A stretch of 64,000 nt of DNA. It comes from Muscardinus avellanarius. Taxonomy: Eukaryota; Chordata; Mammalia; Rodentia; Gliridae. Shown here one piece after another: positions 42,746 through 53,812 of the stretch. The notes beneath the pieces were generated by a model. The model ran no database searches, had not been told where the DNA came from, and worked only from the letters and a program-made list of their open reading frames with translations. Made by a program: the position numbers and the translations under genes. The stretch spans positions 151,428,546 to 151,492,545 of the forward strand of contig OY726560.1 in assembly GCA_963383645.1 (NCBI GenBank). Reading direction: 5' to 3'. The first letter of the stretch is position 1. Every line of letters starts with the position of its first letter.

Positions 42746-44020
42746 GTAAGATCATGGAAAATGAATTCAAAGAAGAAAAAGCAAAGGCAATTTGCAACTC
42801 AATGATCTATTAATCTGGTTTTTGGAATTGGAATGCGATCCTGAAAGAAGAAGAATGGGGTTTATATTTCATGTTGCTTGAGGCCTAAACTTCAAGCCAG
42901 CTTGCAGAAAGGCATTTAGGCAAAAGTCCCAGGAAGGGAGGCCATCACTCTTATCATCCTGGCTCAGGACAGGCTTCCCAGTGATTCTGAGACCTTGGAG
43001 GCCAGAGGCAGGAAAGCATTTGGAAGAAAACCAAGGCATACATTGCAGTACTATGAAATCCACTTAATGACTATGATTAATACGTTAATTAAGAGGCTTT
43101 TAGGTGTAAAACAGTAAATTTAAATAGTGAATGTGCAAAGATATTTGCATTTCTCAATGTATGCAAGAAGGGACAGACTATAAATGACTTTCCCAAACAC
43201 AGTAAATGCTTTAATCTCAAAATACTTAATTAGTGCTCAACTCTTCCTGTGGAGGCCATAACAAAGCTCCTGTCATGATCTTGTAACCAACCAGTGGTGG
43301 TGGTTCTTTTCCCAACTGGTTGGTTTATGATGGCCTTAGGAAGCTGCCCACTAGCTGGGGTCTCATTGAAGAGGAGCCTTCGTTACTAAAGAAGAGTGAT
43401 TTTCCAGTATTTTGGGAGCAACATTATTGTGTTTGATTCAACACCATGGCTGCATTTTTATTTTACCATCTCCTGAGCCTACCTGAGAAAGGTCCTTAGG
43501 TAATCTTCTCATTTTAAAACCTTCAAGTTAATTGGAATTATATTTTGCTTTGCTAGTTTATGCTGCTCCTGGGCATGATTAAAAACACTCTAGAGCATTG
43601 GAAACTGAGGATAGAATCACTGAGTTGCAGAGAACTTTATTTGTCCTTGTGATTATTTTTTTTGAGGAGTAGTTTTTTTTTCCACAAAAGATTTTCCTTA
43701 AAAAAAATTTTTACCTTTGAGATGTTTTTATTTGAGAATTGTTATAGTATTTATGTTTCTACCCAAATTAGGCTTTAACCTTTTTGAGTAAAGAGACAGT
43801 GCTTTTAATTCATTCTACAAGCAAGGTCACAGGCTCTGGTGTGGGGAATATTTTTTTTGTATACTCCATAGCACTTGGCATAATTTTGGGTTTGTGACAG
43901 ATATTCAGAAAATGATATTTAACACTGTGTGTACAAGACCTGTATATTTACCTGTTTTTTTTTTTTTTTAAATTTAGGGTCAATGATCCTGGAATCTGTA
44001 CATTTCTTGGAGGACTGAAA
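42746..44020. other. Unique, partly conserved-looking DNA
   Basis: 43060-43260 is AT-rich with TAATTA-type words (ACGTTAATTAAG, ACTTAATTAGTG). No gene or repeat was recognised. T-runs at 43665 and 43960 are not attached to a recognised element. Confidence 0.35.
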
Positions 44021-44032
44021 TCAGATGCACTT

Positions 44033-44257
44033 TATTTTTTATTTTTATTTTTATTTTTTGCGGGTCTGGGGATGGAACCCAGAGGCATTTGACCTCCAAG
44101 CTACACTCCTGGCCCAATTTTTATTCTTTATTTTGAAACAGGGTCTCACTAAGTTGCAAAGGGCCTCACTAAGTAGCTGAGGCTGTCTGCACACCAAGAT
44201 CCTCTGGTCTCAGCCTCTCAAATGCTGGGAATGCAAGCGTGCACCACCACGCCTGGC
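44033..44257 (-). repeat. B1-dID SINE with 12-bp TSD
   Basis: A reversed dimer (GCGGGTCTGGGGATGGAACCC to GTGCACCACCACGCCTGGC) flanked by TCAGATGCACTT at 44021-44032 and 44258-44269. Confidence 0.92.
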
Positions 44258-44269
44258 TCAGATGCACTT

Positions 44270-45350
44270 CAAAACTACTAGTTCCCCTCCCTCTTTCCCT
44301 CCCTCCTCCCTCTCTCTTTTCCTTTGGGAATTTTTTTGAGAAAAGAGTTTGGGACCATGGGACTGACTGCTAGAATCAGGTGCCCATGAAGTAGCTTTGA
44401 CTGTGGAGCTGGAATGGGGCCAGGTGGCCTCAGAGGCAGCTCTCTTGGGCTCGAGGGCAGGCGTGCCGCTGAGGTAAAGATGGGAGACATGACTTCAAAC
44501 AGTGAGAATCACAGTGATTTTTGTAAACTCATTTGCAGGAAGGTGATTTCACTGTGGCGAGAGAATACTGTAGAACATGACCTAGTGCGTGTGATTCTAG
44601 GGAGGCTGATGACCCACCTGGATGGGATTCAGGGAGTCCAGCAGCAGGCGCTGCAGATCCAGGCCATCCCATGAGCTTCCAGGAGTCAGGAGGTGATGGG
44701 GTCGCGTGTCTGCCTAGATAGCCCAGTGGGTGTCCCCTCACAGAGTGCACCCTCCCTTCCCTTATGGCGCCCCCTTCTGGGTGCCCTTCTTGGTTGGGGC
44801 TTGCTACCCAGGTTGCTTACCATCCTTCCCAGGCAACGTCTGAGTACATCTTCTCTTCAGGGCTGAGTTAACTGGGAAGGAAGAGTAGGGGTTACAGCAA
44901 AAAACAGGAGGAAGCGGTGAGCATCCCGTCCCCAGCCCGCCACCTCCTGATTCTCATGGGCTGCCTTTTTGTTGGGCTCTTGGGTCGGCTGGGCCTCCCG
45001 ACTGCCCTCCAGGCCCTCTGCCCTTTCCCCCGGGTGAACTGAGGCGGCTCTTCCTTGGCCGCACACACTTCCGGGTCCCTGTATGGCTGCCTCGACCACC
45101 GGTCTCAGAAGGAATGCTGCCTGTGCGCCGTGCCAGGAGAATAGGGCTGTATGTCTGCTCTCAAAGCTCAGATTCATAAGCTAAAGCCCACTGGTTATTG
45201 TTCCTGAATTTTATTCCAGCTGCATCCAGTCATTCTCTTTTCAGAATCTTATCTTAACCTAGAATGGCTTCACCTCTTCTCTTTCCCCTAATTCCTAATT
45301 TTCTTGAGGATCTGTATTTGATGAGGTCAAGGAAAAAAGAAAGATGAGTG

Positions 45351-45352
<2 letters not shown>
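44270..45352. other. No recognised gene or repeat
   Basis: Unique DNA. Frames at 44414-44674 (86 codons) and 44857-45177 reversed (106 codons) lack motifs. Confidence 0.33.

Positions 45353-45399
<47 letters not shown>
45353..45399. repeat. (GT)n microsatellite
   Basis: A pure GT array of about 47 bp. Confidence 0.97.
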
Positions 45400-45724
45400 C
45401 TCTTTTTTGTTGTACTGGGATATCTGTGTGTATGTGTTACTCTTTGTATATTGCTCTATGTGTGTTATTTGGGGTGAACTCAGACCCTCGAAATGAAAAA
45501 TGCCCTAATTAATGGGGCAGGAAATTCACCTTGAACCTGTCAGAAGCAGGAAACGTCTGAGAGGGAGAGACAATTCCCCCAGGTGGTGTCCCTTCTCCTC
45601 CTCTAGGATGTTAGCTCTTTGTCTCTGGTTGGGAGGCATTTCCCCTCTGGGAGATCAAGAGGCCTCTGGCCTTTCTGGGGCTCTGCATAAATTCACCCAT
45701 TTTTGCCATTTAGCTCTGCTTTTA

Positions 45725-46092
45725 TTTTTTTTATATATGTTTATATTGGTGCATTACAGTCTTACATCATAATGTAAATCATGTTGACAGTGACAGACAC
45801 ACATACACACATCACATGGTACCCTCTTCTTCCCCCTTTCCAATACAGGGTACTGCGATTGACATTGGCATATTCACATATGTACACGTAGCTGATGGTA
45901 GTGATTCTATTAATAAACCTCACTCTTTCCCCTCTCCTTCCCCTAGACCACCTCCCTGTTTCCACTGAGTTTCTCCTCCAGCATCTGGAGTCCCTCTGGT
46001 ATTGCAATGACTCCCTGGCTTGCACATATTAGAGAACATATGACCCTTCACTCTCCGTGACTGGCTAATCTCACTTAACCATGTTCTCCAAG
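45725..46092 (-). repeat. 5'-truncated rodent L1 with 15-bp TSD
   Basis: A reversed L1 3'UTR and ORF2 end (ATATTGGTGCATTACAGTC to TCACTTAACCATGTTCTCC). The perfect duplication TTAGCTCTGCTTTTA lies at 45710-45724 and 46093-46107. Confidence 0.93.
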
Positions 46093-46107
46093 TTAGCTCT
46101 GCTTTTA

Positions 46108-46938
46108 AACATATAAACAGAAACAGGAAATATGAATAGAGAGTTGTAACCATGACTGAATGGATTAAAATTTAGAGGAAGCCTTTGTCATTCTTTATTC
46201 TTATAGACAGGTTTCTTGTCAAGGTTTTATTTTCTCTTTTACTTGAAAAACTACAGGTTTCTTACTGAGAAAGAAACTTCTGTCATAAATTTCCTGTCTT
46301 AAACATCTACAACATGGGGGCTTTCTCTCAAATTTTTCTTTCTTTCCTTTACACACACAATATGCATCTCTGAGTATATAAAATCACCTATAAAGATAGG
46401 CCAAAGGGAAAGGTGGCTTATAAGTGATTAATTCTGCTCAACACAGAAGGACATGTCTGATTAATGTGGTCAAGTAGAACAGACTTGAGAATGTTATTGA
46501 GGGTCTGACTCTTGGACTTCAGGGGCAGAAATGTTACTCAATGTTGACAAAGAGCTTGGCAGGTCCTGCACTGATCAATGGTCCATACCATTTGCTACTT
46601 TGACTCTGTGCCAGGGCCATGGCTATGCAGCCCTCAACAGGCTGGTGCCTGTTTTGGACACTTTTTCATGAACTTGTGGTCCAAGAATGAACACAACTGA
46701 TGACTCTGGAGAGTCCCTGGGAATGAGCCCTGCTTGGTTGAACAGATCTTGTCAAATACCCACCCCACACCAGGCTGGCAGGGGATAATGTGCCCAAGAC
46801 AACTTCTTCTCCAACAGGTTATCGTCTCAATAGAGTCTGAAAGAGAAGTATTCAGAACCTCTCAGTATTCCACTGTTGGAGGGATGCTTCTCTTTTATAT
46901 ATCACAGAACTAATACTAGTCCTGGATATCCCTCTCAC
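46108..46938. other. No recognised gene or repeat
   Basis: 0.8 kb of unique-looking sequence without notable frames. Confidence 0.35.
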
Positions 46939-46939
46939 C

Positions 46940-47035
46940 TTTCCTTCCTTCCTTCCTTCCTTCCTTCCTTCCTTCCTTCCTTCCTTCCTTCCTCTCCTTC
47001 CTTCCTTCCTCCCTCCCTCCCTCTCCTTCCTTCCT
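46940..47035. repeat. (TTCC)n microsatellite
   Basis: A TTCC array of about 95 bp with CTCC variants. It immediately borders the putative LTR end at 47036. Confidence 0.96.
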
Positions 47036-47660
47036 TGTTGAAGGCCAGCTAGTCCAATGGGGCGCGAGTTTGCTCGCGGTCGATGGTCTCAGTAAAGGTG
47101 GGGAAGGATAGAGTGATTCTACCATAGATTCTTATCTGTAGCGGTTCTTTCCTAGGAAAATAATCCTATGATTGGCGCTTTTAAAAAGAACCTGACATGG
47201 AACAATGCTTCTTGTGCAATCGAACACTTTATTTTGGACACAAGATTTTTTATATATTTCCCTCTCCCAGTGAATTTCTAGTAAAAAGAAGTGCAAAACA
47301 CCCAAGGTACAAAAGAGAGATACACATGCAGATTACCAACCCTGAACAAGACAAAAGTAAGACCTGGGATATCCCAGGTCTTTGTGATTGAGATCAGTCC
47401 CATTATCTCAGGTGGGCCTTATGCTCCAGAGCCCAGCCCCCTTTGGCCTTGCAGCTGCAGAGGCTTCTATTTGGCTAAAAGTCACACCCAAAATCACTTG
47501 AAGAATTTAGTTTTTAAGATTACGGGAAGAATCCAGTTTTTAAGAGTTTTCTTTAACCCTTTCGGAGCTCTCATTCCTAGGGCTTAGTCCAATGTCCTCC
47601 TTTATCTATAATGGGGGACGAAGTCCGAGATTCCAGCTTTCATATAGTTACCGTAAGGAA
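47036..47660 (-). repeat. Putative endogenous retrovirus LTR, borders approximate
   Basis: Read on the minus strand, the segment has a TATATAAAAAA box (47245-47255). AATAAA follows about 20 nucleotides later (47228-47233), a spacing typical of LTRs with a very short R, and then comes a U5-like part ending CTTCAACA at 47036. The hairpin CGCGAG-TTTG-CTCGCG lies at about 47063-47078. The U3 part contains a 24-bp palindrome (47359-47382). The upstream (right) border is not clear and may lie up to 47.9 kb. No gag or pol was recognised. It could instead be a cellular promoter-like sequence. Confidence 0.42.
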
Positions 47661-48100
47661 AATCCGTGTTCCTTTATGATGATTTAAGGAATTTTGATGA
47701 ATGTCTGCTGGATTTTGTCTGCAATACTATCCGCTGTCTGAAAACTTAAACTCATGACACAGTTTAGCAGGTAAACACCAAAAAATAACATGAGGTCTTT
47801 AGATTTAGTTGTCAGATATATTTCTCTAGCAGCTGAGCATTTTCCTTTTTTTAATAATCCATATTCCTATCACTAACCTTCTGCAACTTTCTTTTCTTTT
47901 CTGATTACCCTAATTCTCTCTTTCCCATTCGGGCCAATCTTAGGATAAGCTCTTCTTCATACAAAAATACTTTCTCATTTTCACCATATTCTCTTTCTTT
48001 CACCTTTACATATCTATTTTATCTGTCCTTTGTTTTGACATAGCTATTTTTAACCAGGTGGTGTCGCTGTATTGAAGGTCAAAGGTGGACTGGAATGCTG

Positions 48101-48153
48101 CTTCTAATTACCATTTGAACAAGGCTCATCTAATTATCATTTGAGCAAGGCTG
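48101..48153. repeat. 26-bp tandem duplication
   Basis: Two copies of CTAATTAYCATTTGARCAAG + GCT differ at two positions. Confidence 0.75.
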
Positions 48154-48400
48154 AAAGTTTACTGGAAGGACATGGATTCAATTTTCACTCGCAGTCCTGA
48201 TCTTTTTTCCACTGGAGCAATTTCATGTGGAAAGTTAAAAGAATCATTACTAAAAGAATAATAGTTATGAAAGAATATCTAAGAGTGGAGGAGATTTTTG
48301 GCCAGAGACGATGCCCTCTCTTGGGGCTAATCGCCGATGACTACATGGATTCTCACACATGTAGATGCCGAGATGGAGTGGGCAGCAAAGTCTTGGCACT

Positions 48401-48519
48401 TCCTTCCTTCCCCTTCCTTCCTTCCTTCCTTCCTTCCTTCCCTCTTTCCTTCCTTCCCCTTCCTTCCTTTCCCTTCCCCTTCCCCTTTCCCCTTCCTTCC
48501 TTCCTCCCTTCCTTCCTTT
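48401..48519. repeat. TTCC/TTCCCC microsatellite
   Basis: A mixed TTCC and CCCTTT pyrimidine array of about 120 bp at the tail of the reversed SINE to its right. Confidence 0.95.
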
Positions 48520-48722
48520 TGCAGAACTGGGGATTGAACCCAGACCCATTCTATCTTTGAGCTATACCCACAGCCCTATTTTTATTCTTTATTTTTGAAA
48601 CAGGTTTTCACTGAGTTGCAGAGGGCCTCACTAATTAGCTGAGGCTGTCTGGGAACCTGTGATTCTCCAGTCTCAGCCTCCCAAGCACTAGGATTACAAG
48701 TGTATACATCCACACCCAGCTC
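48520..48722 (-). repeat. B1-dID SINE
   Basis: A reversed dimer (GCAGAACTGGGGATTGAACCC to GTATACATCCACACCCAGC). Confidence 0.87.
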
Positions 48723-48830
48723 CTTCTTGTACTTTTAAGTGAAATTAGTTCAACTCTAATTTGGTTGAAAACTTTCTAAGGGAGAAAACTGAGTGTATTG
48801 ATTTGATACTGATGAATGGATAGTAAGATT

Positions 48831-48919
48831 TTTTTTTTTTTTTTTGTGTGTGTGTGTGGTTCAGTCTGGGGATCAAACATTTGCCAGGCAAATGTACCAC
48901 TGAGCTAAACTCCCAGCTG
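48831..48919 (-). repeat. ID-type SINE
   Basis: Reversed: T17 tail, TG run, then TCTGGGGATCAAACATTTGCC...TACCACTGAGCTAAACTCCCAGC. Confidence 0.75.
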
Positions 48920-48933
48920 TTATGGAGTTAAGA

Positions 48934-48950
48934 GAATGTTAAACTTTCTT
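48934..48950. other. Left 17-bp TSD of half-L1 copy 2
   Basis: GAATGTTAAACTTTCTT, perfectly repeated at 51733-51749. Confidence 0.95.
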
Positions 48951-49314
48951 TTTATTTATTTATTTATTTTTATTTTTAATTGGTGCACTGTATTCATACA
49001 TCATAGTGGGATACATACTTTTGTAGACATACATGCACACATTGCCCAGTCAGCCCCCACCCGATCCCCACCCCATTCTCTCCCTATCCCTCCCTCCCAT
49101 GCTTGGCTTAGTGATTGACATCTAGTATTATAGCAATTTATCCAAAATTAAAAATGATAATCTCACATAACAGTTTCATTTGTCTGATACCAAGCTTTTG
49201 ATGACTTAAAGATAACATTTCAATATTTCTTTTTGCTTTCTTTCTTACCAGAGAATCTATTTTTTCTATTTTTTAGGTGAAACTATCATATATTTATATA
49301 TTTATTTTTCAGAA

Positions 49315-49990
49315 AAAAAATCTATCCTAATATGGAATATGGACTCTAGGTACCCACAACGATCTTGAAAAAGAACAAAGCTAGAAGATATATATTTTCT
49401 GATTTCAAACCATATAAAGCTACAATAATTGAAACAGTGTAGTACTATTCTAAAGGCAGATATATAAACCATTGGAGTTAAATAAAAGCCTAGAGCTAAA
49501 TTCTTCCCTATATTGTCAAGTTATTTTTGACAAGGTTTCCACGAACATTTGGTGGTGGGAATAATAATCTTTTAACTAAATATTGTTGAAAAATAATACT
49601 TACATGGAAAAGAATAAAATTGGACCCTTACCTAATCCCATATACAAATATTAACTCAAAATAGATAAAAGACCTAAATAAAAATCTTAAGACTATAAAC
49701 TTTTAGGAGAAAATCTGGGTCATAAAACCTCACAACACTGAAATTGGCAGTGATTTCTTGGTTATGATTTCAATGGCACAGGCAACAGAAGAGTATACAA
49801 ACTCCCTAAAAAATAAAAAAAAATTGTATATCCAAAGACAATGTAAACAGAGTTAACAGTTACTAATAGAATGGGATAAAATATTTCCAAATGCTATATC
49901 TGAAGGTATATTAATATTCCAACTAGAAATCCTAAAAATTAACAACAATAAAGGCAAACAATACCATTTAGAGATAGGTAAAAGACTAAC
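49315..49990 (+). repeat. Inverted old L1 ORF2 3'-part inside half-L1 copy 2
   Basis: Same fragment, orientation and borders as at 13430-14110 (GAAAAAGAACAAAGCTAG ... AACAACAATAAAGGCAAAC). Confidence 0.8.
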
Positions 49991-50021
49991 ATAAATAATG
50001 AATCTCCACAGATAACCAATC

Positions 50022-50940
50022 TTAGTTGTCTGTTGGATGGAAAATCTTGTTTCTCTAGTTCTGATGTGTGTTACCTATTTCTTCTTTGTAGTTAATCTCT
50101 TTGAGTATTTTCTCTAGTGCTGGTTTTGAAGACATAAATTCCTTCAGTTTCTGTTTGTCATGGAAGCTTCTTATTTCTCCATCTAATTTGATAGAAAGTT
50201 TTGCTGGGTAGGAAATTTTTGGCTGGAAGTTGTTTTCTTTCAAAATTGGGAATATGTTACTCCAAGCCCTTCTGGCTCTCATAACTTGGTTTGGGAAGTC
50301 TGGAGTGATTCTAATTGGTTTGCCTCTGAATGTCACTTGGCCCTTTGCTTTTGTTGCCTTTAAGATTCTCTGCTTGGCTTCCACATTGGTCATTTTGACA
50401 ATTATGTGGCATGGGGATCCTCTTCTCCGATCCTGTCTAAAGGGAGTTCTATAAGTTTCCTGGACCTGCTTATCGACCTCTTGCTCTATGTCTGGAAAAT
50501 TTTCTGCTATTACTTCCTTGAAGAGATTGTTGATCCCTTTGGTTTTACTTTCTTTTCCCTCCTCTATTCCAATTATTCTTAGGTTAGCTCTCTTAAAATG
50601 GGCCCATATTTCTTCAATATCAGATTCCTGCTGTCGGATATTTTTTCCTAGATTAGAAACTATGCGTTCATTTTTGGAATGATCATCTTCTAAGAGCGAG
50701 ATTCTGTTCTCGATGCGTTCTAATCGGTTGTTTGTGCTTTGAATTGAGGCCTTTACTTCATTAATTGCATCCTTTATCTCTTTTTGGCTCTCTCTGAGTT
50801 CTTTTCGAAGCACCTCTATTATTTCTACGGTTATTTTCCTGATTTGATCTTCTAGAAATCTTTGATTTTCTGTTTTTATCGGGTTCTGATGTTGTGGGGT
50901 TGTGAGCATTCATTGCTCCAGTATTATTCCTCTTTCCCAT
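50022..50940 (-). pseudogene. ORF1: L1 ORF1, frameshifted and prematurely stopped
   Basis: The ATG (MGKRNN start) is at 50938-50940. One extra T in the run at about 50872-50876 (five against four in copy 1) shifts the frame at codon ~22. The original frame is open again from there to a CAG-to-TAG change at 50052-50054 (last residues read ..NTHQN), ten codons upstream of the ancestral stop (50022-50024). The shared part (~275 residues) differs from copy 1 at about 18 positions, including R-to-C in RHIIVKM and R-to-S just after RARRAW. Coiled coil, RRM-like and C-terminal regions are otherwise preserved. Confidence 0.88.
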
Positions 50941-51732
50941 GATTTTGGAAGTTTGTGCCTTCTCTGGGTTCTTCCCTTGGGTCACTATGACTTCACTTAA
51001 GGTGCTCTGGATCTCGAGTCAGTAGTATCTCAGACCCCACTACTCCTTTACTGGGTTGTATCACAGAGTCTCCGACCCAGAGAGTCGATAGAGGCTGCTT
51101 TAGACTGTGGGGGGTGCCAGGTTGCATGTTCTCCTATGGTGTGATATCACTGCCACCACCCCTCTCCCACTGGGTCAAGTCCCAGTGAGTACAGTACTGG
51201 GATTTCTCCTCTGTGGCCCACAATTTGACTCACTGTTCTTGAGTACGCAGATGTAGCTCTACTGAATTCGGTGAATTTGGTGCTGTTGCCGCCGGTGGCA
51301 ATATGGCGCTGCTGCTATGCCCTCGGCTATGGGGCTGGCATTTTTTTTTTTCTTGGTTTTGATTTCCACTCTGAATCCCTGCAGCGTGTGCTGAGCTCAG
51401 CCACTGGGAGCTTTAGATGCCCTCTGCGCCGAGAAATCCCGCCTGGCTGTTCCGCAGCGGCTCCCCTCGGCTTGCTGTGGCCGTCCCCCGTGCCGCTGGC
51501 AGTATGGCGCTGCTGCCGCGTCCTCGGGCGTGAAGCCGCGTCCTCGGGCGTGAGGATCTCCTCTGTGGCTCTGTTCTCAGTCCGCTTTCTCTCTGGAGCC
51601 TGGTGATTTTTTTTGTTTCTCTGGTGATGTTGTTTTCTGGCTTTGAAAGGCGCTGATTTTGTGGTAATGGAGATTTGTTGTTAGCGGGGCTCTTAAGCCC
51701 CGCTTTTCTCGGTCACCATCTTCCCGGAAGTT
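50941..51732 (-). promoter_or_regulatory. L1-type 5'UTR of half-L1 copy 2
   Basis: GC-rich leader equivalent to that of copy 1. The YY1-like word is AAGATGGTG here, with its CpG lost. A perfect 7-bp stem (GCGGGGC/GCCCCGC) around TCTTAA lies at 51684-51703, about 30-50 nucleotides from the RNA start. Activity is inferred and is probably weaker than in copy 1. Confidence 0.6.
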
Positions 51733-51749
51733 GAATGTTAAACTTTCTT
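51733..51749. other. Right 17-bp TSD of half-L1 copy 2
   Basis: Identical to 48934-48950. Confidence 0.95.
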
Positions 51750-52117
51750 AAGGAAGAGGGTATTACATTGAAATTACAGATTTGAGGTGCATGTGAAATT
51801 AGTGTCATCTTATTTTGATTTGTGTAGGTCAGGGCCTGAAACTTTTTTTGAGGGGAGGTGAAAGAGTTCAAAATTTCTATCACAGAAGCTTATTTCACCA
51901 AAATGAGCCTGATACCATTAAAAGCTTACATCTGACTGAGCAAAGAAAGTAGAGAAAATGCCTTTTATTTCTCATCACTGTGTGTGTGTTGCTGGTCTCA
52001 AACACGTGCTGATTTTTTGCTTTGGGTAGCATTGTGTTTACATATGGAGCTAATCTGCTCAAAGAGGTGCCCTCAAATCTAAAATTGTCAAAACAATTTA
52101 TTTGTCCTGTGTTAGGA
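51750..52117. other. No recognised gene or repeat
   Basis: Unique-looking flank of the half-L1 insertion. Confidence 0.35.
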
Positions 52118-52338
52118 TCTATTATTATTATTATTATTTGCAGTAGTGGGATTAAACCCAAGCACACATTACCTCTGAGCTACATCTCCAGCCCAGTTTT
52201 ATTCTTTATTTTGAAACAGGGTCTCACTAAGTTGCAGAGGGCCTCACTAAGTAGCTGAGGCTGGCCACGAACACAGATCCTCCTGTCTCAGCCTCCCAAG
52301 TACTGGGATTATAAGCATGAGCCACCACGCTCTGCTAT
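52118..52338 (-). repeat. B1-dID SINE with (TTA)n tail
   Basis: A reversed dimer (GCAGTAGTGGGATTAAACCC to GCATGAGCCACCACGCTCTGC). The tail has become a TTA microsatellite at 52118-52139. Confidence 0.87.
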
Positions 52339-53734
52339 GATCTCTTGTTTTGATAATAAAAATTTTGACCACTGTCTAAAAAATTTTTTTGTGAAAGTAA
52401 TCTTTATTCTCCATCCTTTTCTCCTCCAACTTCCTTCCCAATTTTAACCTAGTTGTAATCTGAGCTCAGAAGGGAAAATTCGGAGTCCATTGGAAGGGGT
52501 AAAGAAATGAGACTGTAGTCTCCACATCCTGCCCACAGGAACTGGCAGCATGGGGGGAAGACTTATTCATCCCTCAATTCATCCCTCATTTCTTCCAAAG
52601 TGAATCCTCTGAAGATAGCCCAGGAGCAATTTCCATGCCCCAAAGAAGATCCAAGAGTGAAGTCCAATCTAAGAAGGCAAGTTTGTTAGCAGAGAGTTAG
52701 TGAATCCTGTCTGCGAGACAAATTAATCTAATTACCTGTTGCTCTTGCCTCATTCGCAGCAATTATTCGTTCACTGATCTGGCTAAGTGATGCTCTTATC
52801 ACTCACCACCTCATTTCACTACCTGGGGCATTAGAGATGGACCTTTCCTGCATGTTCCCAAGACTAAATTAAACTACCCTTCTTGTGCAAGGCAAGGCTC
52901 TGTGCACCAAACTTCTGCTGGCCCATGGCCCCAGGAGGCTTCCTGGGAGGGGGCCGGCCCTTACCGGGCTCCTCGTGTCTGCTTTGTGAGTTGAGGATCA
53001 ATGCATGGGCATGCTTCCTCAATTTCTTTCTCTTTATTCTCATCTTGAGGAAGAGATTCAAGGCCCCCGAGGTAAGAGGGAGCGTGGTGCTTTGACATTC
53101 CTTTTTCTGACCTGTGGGTCGTTCTTGGTGTTGGCTCTAGGAGCAGGGTGGCTCCTGGACCTGAGAATTTTGTGTGATGTTTTTCAGTCCCTTCTTTTGC
53201 CCCCTGCTCATCTTTTTCTGCACCAGCAGGGAAGTAGAAGTAGCAGGCAGGCTTGGTTGGAGGGCTGGAAAGTGCCAGGTATAATTTGGGATTAAAAGAA
53301 AGCTTAGCAGTCTCTTGCTACTCTCCTTCCCTGGGGACTGACCCCTGTGTCTCTGGCTACTGGCTCTCACCAAGCGGTACCCAAGCCCACAGTTTTGACA
53401 CCTTTTAATGCTCTCAATGATGGGAACTTTCTGCTCTACTTGCTCTTCATAGCTTGTTAAAATTCTTCTATGTACCTATGGCTTTTTAGTATAATACTTA
53501 TTTTTCTCTGCTGTTTCTCAGAATCAGTCAGGAGTGATTTTTATTGAGCCCCCTTCTCTGTCTTCTAGGAGTCTCTGAGCAAGTTCCCTTGGCTCCCTGC
53601 TCCTTGCATTTAGCTGTTCTCAACCCCTCTAGAACTTTACAGCTACTCCACCAGAGCTCTCTAATGCGGGGTGATTTTGGATTGATCCTCTCTATGTGGG
53701 GAAAGGTGCTTCTGATGTCTTCTTTGGGGGGGAG
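52339..53734. other. Unique DNA
   Basis: No recognised repeat. Short opposed frames (52864-53373) without motif. 52700-52860 is compositionally similar to conserved noncoding DNA. Confidence 0.33.
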
Positions 53735-53812
53735 CAATGCTGCTCAACACCCTTTAGAAGACAGGACAGCCCCCGCCACAAAGAATGACCAGGCAGAGGC
53801 TGAGAACCCTGC
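53735..53812 (-). repeat. MER20 fragment
   Basis: AGAAGACAGGACAGCCCCCGCC, CAAAGAATGACCAGGC and GGCTGAGAACCCTG match one end of MER20 reversed. Confidence 0.6.

Larger units (their letters stand above)
48951..51732 (-). mobile_element. Half-L1 (HAL1-like) chimeric retroelement, copy 2, full length
   Basis: A minus-strand element of about 2.78 kb. In element order it has a 5'UTR (51732-50941), a disrupted ORF1 (50940-50022), an inverted L1 ORF2 fragment (about 49990 back to 49315), and a 3' end with a (TAAA)n-type tail (48951-48985). It aligns with copy 1 along its whole length, with mostly single-base differences; by eye I count about seven mismatches in the first ~130 bases of the 3' end. 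A perfect 17-bp duplication bounds it. Compared with copy 1 it has a 20-bp tandem duplication in the 5'UTR (51515-51534 and 51535-51554), a CpG-to-CA change in the YY1-like box, and two ORF1 lesions. Confidence 0.92.

Noticed and set aside
46940..47035. CRISPR-like or satellite array
   Set aside because: The TTCC runs are simple microsatellites without spacers, and the genome is mammalian.
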